From the NCBI GenBank assembly GCA_001776475.1, contig MFBQ01000015.1, positions 1 to 10,852 of the forward strand: 10,852 nt of DNA, read 5' to 3'. Positions 1 through 4,703 of the stretch are shown here, piece after piece; the stretch's first letter is position 1, and the number at the start of each line of letters is the position of its first letter. The position numbers and the translations under genes are program-made. Origin of the DNA: Candidatus Curtissbacteria bacterium RIFCSPLOWO2_01_FULL_41_18 (GTDB lineage Bacteria > Patescibacteriota > Microgenomatia > Curtissbacterales > GWA2-41-24). The notes under the pieces were generated by a model. It was not told where the DNA came from. It saw only the letters and a list, made by a program, of their open reading frames with translations, and searched no databases.

Positions 1-237
1 ATTGTTTTGACAGTCTTTCTTGTAGTCTTAGGATTCCAAGCGTTTTTTACACTCCGCGACTTTCGCACAACATTAAGGCGAATGAACAAACTCTTTGATA
101 ACACGGACGACCTTGTTGTGGAAGTTAAAAAACCGATTGAATCCGTCACCCATATCGTCAGCGCGCTAACTGCAGGTGCAGGTATCGCCCATATCATTAA
201 AAGGCTGGAACAAAGGCATGAACGACCAGAAAAATAA
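1..237 (+). CDS. DUF948-like membrane-anchored protein, 5' end outside window
   Basis: The reading frame is open to the first base, so the beginning of the gene is missing. A TTG at position 7 is a possible start but cuts the hydrophobic segment short. What remains is the end of a membrane helix (VFLVVLGFQAFF) followed by a basic, amphipathic stretch (RDFRTTLRRMNKLFDNTDDL) and a terminal region of about 35 residues ending in charged residues. This pattern, with a YtxH-like gene directly behind, resembles the DUF948/YtxG plus YtxH pair known as general-stress envelope proteins in Gram-positive bacteria. Its last 20 nt overlap the next gene, indicating cotranscription. The family call is by style of sequence and neighbour; function is unknown. 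Confidence 0.6.
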   Translation: MVLTVFLVVLGFQAFFTLRDFRTTLRRMNKLFDNTDDLVVEVKKPIESVTHIVSALTAGAGIAHIIKRLEQRHERPEK

Positions 238-586
238 CAACTCTTTTATCATTGGAGTTCTTGTAGGAGCCGCTCTTACTTATCTTTTTACCACCAAAAA
301 GGGCCAGAAACTTAAGGAAGAGCTATTAAAAGAAGGCACCAAACTTCTGGAGACACTATCAGAAGGGCTGGAAGAGGGCAAGGATAAAGCCCAAGAGTTA
401 ATTGAAGCCGGCAAGGACGAAGTTGGCAAAAAGATAGGAGAAGGCGAAAAAGTTATTGCTAAAGAGGTTGAAAGTCTTAGGCAAGAAGTTCAAGAAAAAG
501 TAGAGGATGTTCCTAAACAGGTTGCGGACATTCAAAAAAAAGGCCGCCGCTTTTTCTTCCACCGTCGAAAGCACCAGGAGAGTTAA
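218..586 (+). CDS. YtxH-domain protein (membrane anchor plus coiled coil)
   Basis: Encodes 122 residues. The N-terminus has the YtxH pattern: a short polar start, a glycine/alanine-rich membrane helix (IIGVLVGAALTYLFT, about residues 10-24), then the hallmark basic turn TTKKGQKLKEEL. The rest is a lysine/glutamate-rich helical or coiled-coil region (residues 30-105), and the protein ends in a basic patch (KKGRRFFFHRRK). The ATG at 218 is preferred over an upstream TTG in the same frame because it begins exactly at the conserved YtxH N-terminus; a weak AAAGG lies at 200-204. It overlaps the DUF948-like gene by 20 nt. YtxH proteins are envelope-associated and stress-linked in other bacteria, with no known enzymatic activity. 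Confidence 0.75.
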   Translation: MNDQKNNNSFIIGVLVGAALTYLFTTKKGQKLKEELLKEGTKLLETLSEGLEEGKDKAQELIEAGKDEVGKKIGEGEKVIAKEVESLRQEVQEKVEDVPKQVADIQKKGRRFFFHRRKHQES

Positions 587-599
587 CTCCAGATTAAAT

Positions 600-1028
600 T
601 TACAAGCTTCTCAAATACTGTAATAGTTGGGCTGGCGCAAGGCAGATCAAATTTAAGTCTTTTTTTATTTTATCAATCTTATAATCTTTCATATTATATG
701 TTAATAAAAAGTCAACACCTGCAAGGGCAGCGCCAGCCACTACGTGAATATCCTCAGGATCATTTGTATAGTCATTAAATTGCCTTTTCAGTTCCTTGAA
801 ATCTTCCTCGAGATTGACTTGATTAAATCTTTTTTTAACAAAAGAGACCAATCTACTAGTTTCGATCTTAAGCTTTTTGGTAACATCCATAAGTTCGATG
901 AGTGACAAATTAGACATATAAAGTTTTAAATCAGTTTTATTAAGAAGAAAATAAGCTGCCCCAAGGTTTGATATTTGAGATGAAATTATAACGTCTGAAT
1001 CTACGAAGACCTTGATTTTTTGAGCCAC
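600..1028 (-). CDS. PIN-domain toxin (VapC-like RNase)
   Basis: A 142-residue PIN-fold protein, probably a metal-dependent RNase toxin. Acidic residues expected of the active site are visible: D10 (with D12) in VFVDSDVIIS, E45 in SLIELMD, D93 in PEDIHVVAGA, and D106 or D115 in VDFLLTYNMKDY. The start is a GTG at 1028-1026; it must be close to this point because the first catalytic Asp is only ten residues in. The gene begins inside the upstream HTH gene (28-nt overlap), the usual translational coupling of antitoxin then toxin. Its end converges on the YtxH gene with 13 nt between the stops. The exact RNA target cannot be read from sequence. Confidence 0.8.
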   Translation of the reverse strand: MAQKIKVFVDSDVIISSQISNLGAAYFLLNKTDLKLYMSNLSLIELMDVTKKLKIETSRLVSFVKKRFNQVNLEEDFKELKRQFNDYTNDPEDIHVVAGAALAGVDFLLTYNMKDYKIDKIKKDLNLICLAPAQLLQYLRSL

Positions 1029-1282
1029 AGTTTGGAACGGGTCTTAGAAAGAGATTTTTTTATTTTAGGTAGATTTTTGAGATCTTCCTGTTCTGCAAGG
1101 TAAAGATCATAGTCTAAGCCCTCAAAAACAAATGAAAGAGATTTAGCCGGGATTCTGTAGACCTTGCCAATGCGTTTGGCGATAATCTCGCCGCGGCTTA
1201 TCAAGCCATAAACAGTGTTTTTGGAAAGCTGCAGCATAGAAGCTACTTGTTCTGGCGTATAAACCTTCGCACTCGTATCCAT
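1001..1282 (-). CDS. HTH (MerR/excisionase-type, HTH_17) antitoxin
   Basis: A 93-residue protein with an N-terminal winged-HTH of the excisionase/MerR type: VYTPEQVASMLQLSKNTVYG (residues 7-26) is the helix-turn-helix, followed by LISRGEIIAKRIGKVYRIP, the typical wing with its basic residues. The C-terminal 40 residues (EDLKNLPKIKKSLSKTRSKL and onward) are basic and probably form the toxin-binding tail. It precedes and overlaps a PIN toxin gene, so it is most likely the antitoxin and autorepressor of that operon. A sigma70-type promoter with a direct repeat lies immediately upstream and would give a leaderless transcript starting at this ATG. Alternatively it could be a stand-alone regulator, but the overlap argues against that. 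Confidence 0.75.
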   Translation of the reverse strand: MDTSAKVYTPEQVASMLQLSKNTVYGLISRGEIIAKRIGKVYRIPAKSLSFVFEGLDYDLYLAEQEDLKNLPKIKKSLSKTRSKLWLKKSRSS

Positions 1283-1288
1283 GACTAT

Positions 1289-1317
1289 TTTATACTAAAC
1301 ACTACTAAATTTGTCAA
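1289..1317 (-). promoter_or_regulatory. Sigma70-type promoter of the HTH/PIN operon
   Basis: Read on the minus strand, TTGACA (1317-1312) is followed after exactly 17 nt by TATAAA (1294-1289). Six bases separate the -10 from the ATG at 1282, so the predicted transcript starts at or next to the A of the start codon. No Shine-Dalgarno sequence fits. The match to consensus is 11 of 12 bases with ideal spacing. Confidence 0.75.
1293..1309 (-). repeat. Direct repeat TTTAGTA x2, 10 bp apart, putative operator
   Basis: On the minus strand the heptamer TTTAGTA occurs at 1309-1303 and again at 1299-1293. The two copies are 10 bp apart, one helical turn, and sit in the -35/-10 spacer and over the -10 box. 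The position suits an operator for the HTH antitoxin encoded just downstream; binding is inferred. Confidence 0.4.
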
Positions 1318-1359
1318 TATGGTATTAAACCGAACAAAATCCTGCCACTTTTTCTACCA

Positions 1360-1378
1360 CTGTCGCCATGCGCGACAG
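1360..1378. repeat. Hairpin in the intergenic region (7-bp stem, 5-nt loop)
   Basis: CTGTCGC (1360-1366) and GCGACAG (1372-1378) are perfect inverted complements around CATGC. The region between the divergent antitoxin and the 1442 gene is otherwise AT-rich, so this GC-rich hairpin stands out. Neither side carries a T-tract, so it is not an ordinary intrinsic terminator. Confidence 0.5.
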
Positions 1379-1408
1379 GAAAGCTAGACCCACATAATTC
1401 TGAATTTC

Positions 1409-1436
1409 TTGAAATTTGTGTGTGTGTGTTTATATG
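1409..1436 (+). promoter_or_regulatory. Possible promoter with a (TG)6 tract in the spacer
   Basis: TTGAAA (1409-1414) and TATATG (1431-1436) are 16 nt apart; most of the spacer is a (TG)6 run at 1417-1428. The predicted transcription start falls at or just after the ATG at 1442, so a leaderless mRNA is possible but marginal. The -10 is weak. Confidence 0.35.
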
Positions 1437-1441
1437 AAATT

Positions 1442-1873
1442 ATGAATGACATACCTGAATCAAGACGTGGTCCAAGCCCTGGCGAATCGCCTGAAAATCA
1501 AAGGCTTAGTTTGGAGAATGTACCCAAAAATGCCAGCAGGATTATTGAATCGATGATTGATGAAATGCAAATTTCGACAGAAGATCGCTCCCCGGAAGAA
1601 GCCCGTGCATTAGCCACTAAAGTTATCGATGCTTTAAACTATTGTACTGCGGCAGGTGGTAAACTCAGCAACAAAGAATTATCTGAGAGAATACTAGATA
1701 CGGCATTGTCAATGGCAATAGACCGGGATGAAATTGATGTGGCCTATGAACTGAGGGCGATTGGAGACACAATTGGAATATTAGCAAGGCGAAGAAAAAG
1801 AATTAACGGAATGTTGCAAGAGCAGACATACAAACCCACAACTGAACTAGAATCGGAATTGGATAATCAGTAG
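1442..1873 (+). CDS. Hypothetical protein, 143 aa
   Basis: Not recognised. The protein has a polar, proline/serine-rich N-terminus of about 25 residues (MNDIPESRRGPSPGESPENQ), then a region predicted by eye to be helical and acidic (about residues 30-115), with a basic RRRKRIN patch near residue 120 and a charged tail. There is no signal peptide, membrane helix, Cys cluster or catalytic motif. The ATG at 1442 is chosen over the in-frame TTG at 1409 because the extra residues come from the low-complexity GT tract. No Shine-Dalgarno sequence is present. It lies 37 nt before alaS, which appears to have its own promoter, so it may be a separate unit. A small cytoplasmic, perhaps partner-binding, protein is all that can be suggested. 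Confidence 0.65.
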   Translation: MNDIPESRRGPSPGESPENQRLSLENVPKNASRIIESMIDEMQISTEDRSPEEARALATKVIDALNYCTAAGGKLSNKELSERILDTALSMAIDRDEIDVAYELRAIGDTIGILARRRKRINGMLQEQTYKPTTELESELDNQ

Positions 1874-1893
1874 ACCGCTATTTTAAATCTTCT

Positions 1894-1902
1894 TGATATA
1901 AT
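1894..1902 (+). promoter_or_regulatory. Extended -10 promoter (TGATATAAT) of alaS
   Basis: TG-A-TATAAT is a perfect extended -10. No good -35 is seen 17 nt upstream, as expected for this class. Eight bases separate it from the ATG at 1911, giving a leader of one or two nt. The same nine-base word precedes the genes at 4704 and 8457. Confidence 0.6.
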
Positions 1903-1910
1903 TATCTCAA

Positions 1911-3842
1911 ATGAATTCTGTTGAGCTTCGGCAAAAATATCTGAAGTTTTTTGAAAGTAGAGGGCACAAGATAATTTCCTCGGCTTCTCTTGTTCCGGAT
2001 GAGTTAGTCGAGCTTTCTGGAACTCAGCGCGTGCTTTTTACCACCGCTGGCATGCACCCGCTTGTGCCATATCTTTTGGGCGCACCTCACCTGGAAGGCC
2101 AGCGCCTTACCAATATCCAAAGATGTTTACGGACAGATGATATCGATCAAGTGGGTGATGCTGTCCACAACACTTTTTTTGAAATGCTCGGCAATTGGTC
2201 ACTTGGCGACCCTGCCTCGCCTGACGGCGTAGGCCTTGGCGGGTATTGGAAAAAAGAAACAATAACCTGGTCTTACGAGTTTTTGGTCAACGAATTGAAA
2301 CTTGATCCAAAACGTATCTACGTCTCAGTCTTTGCAGGTGACAAGGATGCTCCATTTGATGAAGAATCGTTCAATATCTGGGTCAAACTTGGAATGCCCA
2401 AAGACCGCATCTTTAAATACCCAAAGAAAGATAACTGGTGGGGACCGGTCGGAGAAACTGGCCCTTGCGGACCGGACACTGAGATGTTTTATGACATGGA
2501 TCCTAAAGCCGCAGGCCCAATCGACCCGTCGTCTGATTCTAATCGTTTTGTGGAAATCTGGAACGATGTTTTTATGCAGTACGATAGAAAAATTAAAAAT
2601 GAAAAATTAAAAATGAAAAATGATTCAAATGCATCATCAGTTAATTATTATTATGTTCCACTCAAACAAAAAAACGTTGATACGGGAATGGGGATGGAAC
2701 GTATGCTCATGGTATTACAAAATGCGCCATCGGTTTATGAAACAGATGTTTTCTTGCCGCTTATTAAGTTCTTAGAAAAAGAAGTTTTCGTTAAATTTAA
2801 ATATGGAAGAGAAGAAAGAGTCGATAAGGCTTTTAGGATAACAGCTGATCACCTGAGAGCAGCAGTTTTTTTAATAAATGATGGATTAAAACCAGGGAAC
2901 AAGGAGAGGCAATATGTATTGCGAAGATTAATCAGAAGGGCCGTATTGCAAAAAGAGCTTTGGGGAGAAAAAAAATCAAAATTAGGGAAAGTAGTGTCAG
3001 TAGTAGAGGGAGTATACAAGGGCTCTTATAATTTTTCAGTTACTAATATTTCCAATATTATTGATGAAGAAACAAGAAAAGCTGAAGTAGCAGTTGGAGC
3101 AGCAATGAAAATATGGAGAAAAATAGTTGAGACATCAGGCGGGCCAGTTTTTATTCCAGGAAGGTCATTGTGGGGTGTGGGAGAATCTGTAAAGAGAACT
3201 TTTGATGCCAAAATAGTCTTTGATCTTTATCAGAATTATGGCTTACCAATTGAAATAACAGCTGAGCTAGCAAGAGAAGTGGGGGGAAAAATTGACAGGG
3301 GGGGAGCCCTAGAGCTTTTCAAAAAACACCAAGAATCCTCTAGAAAAGCTTCTCAAAAAACAAAAGGGGGTCTTGTAGTTCAAACAGAGCAAGCTGCCAA
3401 ACTCCACACAGCCACTCACCTTTTACATCAGGCCCTTCGCGATATTTTGGGGCACCATGTTCATCAAACAGGTTCTCACATTACCGAAGAAAGGCTGCGT
3501 TTTGATTTCAGCCATAATGAGAAACTAAGCGATGATCAGATCAAAAAAGTAGAAGAGTCAGTCAATCAAAAAATAAAAGAAAACCTCACCGTTTATAAAA
3601 AAACAATGCCGAGGGAAGAAGCTGACAGGCTCGGAGCAATTGGCTTATTCGATGAGAAATACGGTGATTTAGTCAACATATATTATATAGCAGGGACTGA
3701 AGATATGAAGAGCGCTTTTTCCAAGGAATTTTGCGGCGGACCGCATGCCACGTCCACTTCCGAACTTAAATCATTTAATATCATTAAGGAAGAATCAGCT
3801 GGTTCTGGTATCCGTCGCATTTATGCTACAATTAGTGGGTAA
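1911..3842 (+). CDS. alaS: Alanyl-tRNA synthetase, compact form
   Basis: Charges tRNA-Ala with alanine in the cytoplasm. At 643 residues it is far shorter than the usual 870 or so. Class II core motifs are clear: RCLRTDDIDQVGDAVHNTFF (residues 71-90), GETGPCGPDTEMF, VDTGMGMERM (256-265) and the tRNA-recognition helices around 300-470. The editing domain keeps its zinc-type residues: H499 and H503 in HTATHLLH, and C608 and H612 in CGGPH. Two parts are missing. The core runs straight into the editing HxxxH with only about 20 residues of linker, so the intervening beta-barrel of bacterial AlaRS is absent. The protein also stops right after GSGIRRIYA, so the C-Ala domain is absent. A lysine/asparagine-rich insertion (about residues 226-248) contains a DNA tandem repeat. 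Codon use changes inside the gene. The start is ATG behind an extended -10 with no Shine-Dalgarno site. Confidence 0.95.
   Translation: MNSVELRQKYLKFFESRGHKIISSASLVPDELVELSGTQRVLFTTAGMHPLVPYLLGAPHLEGQRLTNIQRCLRTDDIDQVGDAVHNTFFEMLGNWSLGDPASPDGVGLGGYWKKETITWSYEFLVNELKLDPKRIYVSVFAGDKDAPFDEESFNIWVKLGMPKDRIFKYPKKDNWWGPVGETGPCGPDTEMFYDMDPKAAGPIDPSSDSNRFVEIWNDVFMQYDRKIKNEKLKMKNDSNASSVNYYYVPLKQKNVDTGMGMERMLMVLQNAPSVYETDVFLPLIKFLEKEVFVKFKYGREERVDKAFRITADHLRAAVFLINDGLKPGNKERQYVLRRLIRRAVLQKELWGEKKSKLGKVVSVVEGVYKGSYNFSVTNISNIIDEETRKAEVAVGAAMKIWRKIVETSGGPVFIPGRSLWGVGESVKRTFDAKIVFDLYQNYGLPIEITAELAREVGGKIDRGGALELFKKHQESSRKASQKTKGGLVVQTEQAAKLHTATHLLHQALRDILGHHVHQTGSHITEERLRFDFSHNEKLSDDQIKKVEESVNQKIKENLTVYKKTMPREEADRLGAIGLFDEKYGDLVNIYYIAGTEDMKSAFSKEFCGGPHATSTSELKSFNIIKEESAGSGIRRIYATISG
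2588..2622 (+). repeat. 14-bp tandem repeat (2.5 copies) inside alaS
   Basis: AAAAATTAAAAATG occurs at 2588-2601 and 2602-2615, followed by AAAAATG at 2616-2622. The unit is not a multiple of three, so each copy is read in a different frame, giving a K/N/M-rich stretch. It lies between two core motifs of AlaRS (EIWNDVFMQ and VDTGMGMER), where most homologues have a short loop. Confidence 0.8.
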
Positions 3843-3849
3843 TTTGGTC

Positions 3850-3914
3850 ATTGGGACATTAGGCTTTTAGGTTACACCTAACAACTCACGTACCCAATAG
3901 CCTACGAACCTAAT
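3850..3914. repeat. Nested and overlapping inverted repeats downstream of alaS
   Basis: The 74-nt gap between alaS and the next gene is packed with complementary hexamers. TTAGGT/ACCTAA (3867-3872 and 3876-3881) forms a tight hairpin. ATTGGG (3850-3855) matches CCCAAT (3893-3898), and ATTAGG (3858-3863) matches CCTAAT (3909-3914), although these last two pairs cross and could not all form at once. There is no T-tract. It may be a REP-like intergenic element or alternative RNA structures. Confidence 0.4.
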
Positions 3915-3916
3915 TT

Positions 3917-4603
3917 ATGGATCCGACTGCCCCACACGATACGCAAAACCCACAATCGACAGATCCTTCTGAAGGTGGACAAAACCAATCAACCCCAGAT
4001 GATCTACAAAGTAAAGATTCTCAAGACAACTCAATTCAGCCAGGCCAATTTGTTGTAGCCGGAGAAGACACAACCGCTACTTCATCACCGCCCAAAGTTG
4101 CCCAGAACCCTTCATTTGCCAGTCAACCCCAGTCACCACCCCAAGGCCCAAATATCCAAGAAAGTCAAACACCGACCTCTGAATCTTTACCAGTCCTACA
4201 GCCTGTTGCCGGATTAGATCTTGCAGGTAATTCTCAGCTTGACCAAAATGTTCCACCTCAGGCACCAGTTAGCCAACCGGATCCTACCCCATTTGCACCA
4301 CCCCTGTCGCCACAGCCAACCCAAGAAACGGCCGCACCTCCGCCCGAGAGTAGATCAAAAATTCAAAAACTGAAAATAATCGCTATCATTGTTGCAGTTT
4401 TGGTATTAATTGGTATAATTGTTGCTCTTGTCTGGTTCTTTGTCTTAGGCAAACAGAAAAAAGAACCTGTTAAAACAGATCAGGATCAAGTTATCCAAGA
4501 AGAGCCCTCACCCTCACCCGCCAGAACTGATGCAGGTTTCGGCAATCTTTCCCAAGCAACACCATCGGCTCCACCTCCTGTAACCCCAAGCCCAAGTCCA
4601 TAG
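3917..4603 (+). CDS. Proline/glutamine-rich single-pass membrane protein
   Basis: A 228-residue protein. Residues 1-145 are low complexity, rich in Pro, Gln, Ser and Thr, with no hydrophobic segment; residues 146-153 are basic (SRSKIQKLK region); residues 154-178 form one strong membrane helix (IIAIIVAVLVLIGIIVALVW and onward); GKQKKE follows; and the tail of about 45 residues is again proline/serine-rich, ending PVTPSPSP. No enzymatic domain is visible. The lack of an N-terminal signal with a central helix leaves topology uncertain; basic residues flank both sides. It precedes the baseplate-J-like protein and the sortase, so a structural or linker role in the cell envelope is a reasonable guess. 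The start ATG has no Shine-Dalgarno site, and no promoter of its own was found. Confidence 0.75.
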   Translation: MDPTAPHDTQNPQSTDPSEGGQNQSTPDDLQSKDSQDNSIQPGQFVVAGEDTTATSSPPKVAQNPSFASQPQSPPQGPNIQESQTPTSESLPVLQPVAGLDLAGNSQLDQNVPPQAPVSQPDPTPFAPPLSPQPTQETAAPPPESRSKIQKLKIIAIIVAVLVLIGIIVALVWFFVLGKQKKEPVKTDQDQVIQEEPSPSPARTDAGFGNLSQATPSAPPPVTPSPSP

Positions 4604-4678
4604 CAGGGTCAGAGTATTGGTCGCAAAATTGGCAGATTGTAATTTTGTTCCTAGATCATCCGATTTTATACTCAGGGC

Positions 4679-4687
4679 TGATATAAT
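4679..4687 (+). promoter_or_regulatory. Extended -10 promoter (TGATATAAT) of the envelope operon
   Basis: A perfect TG-A-TATAAT. It overlaps the upstream in-frame ATG at 4686, which therefore cannot be on a transcript from this promoter; the next in-frame ATG, at 4704, is 16 nt downstream and gives a leader of about 9 nt. A second possible -10, TATACT at 4667-4672, lies just upstream. Confidence 0.55.
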
Positions 4688-4703
4688 GATAAATACCTGG
4701 AAA

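Noticed and set aside
580..589. Perfect palindrome GAGTTAACTC at the end of the YtxH gene as a terminator
   Set aside because: The stem is only 5 bp without a loop and no T-run follows on either strand.
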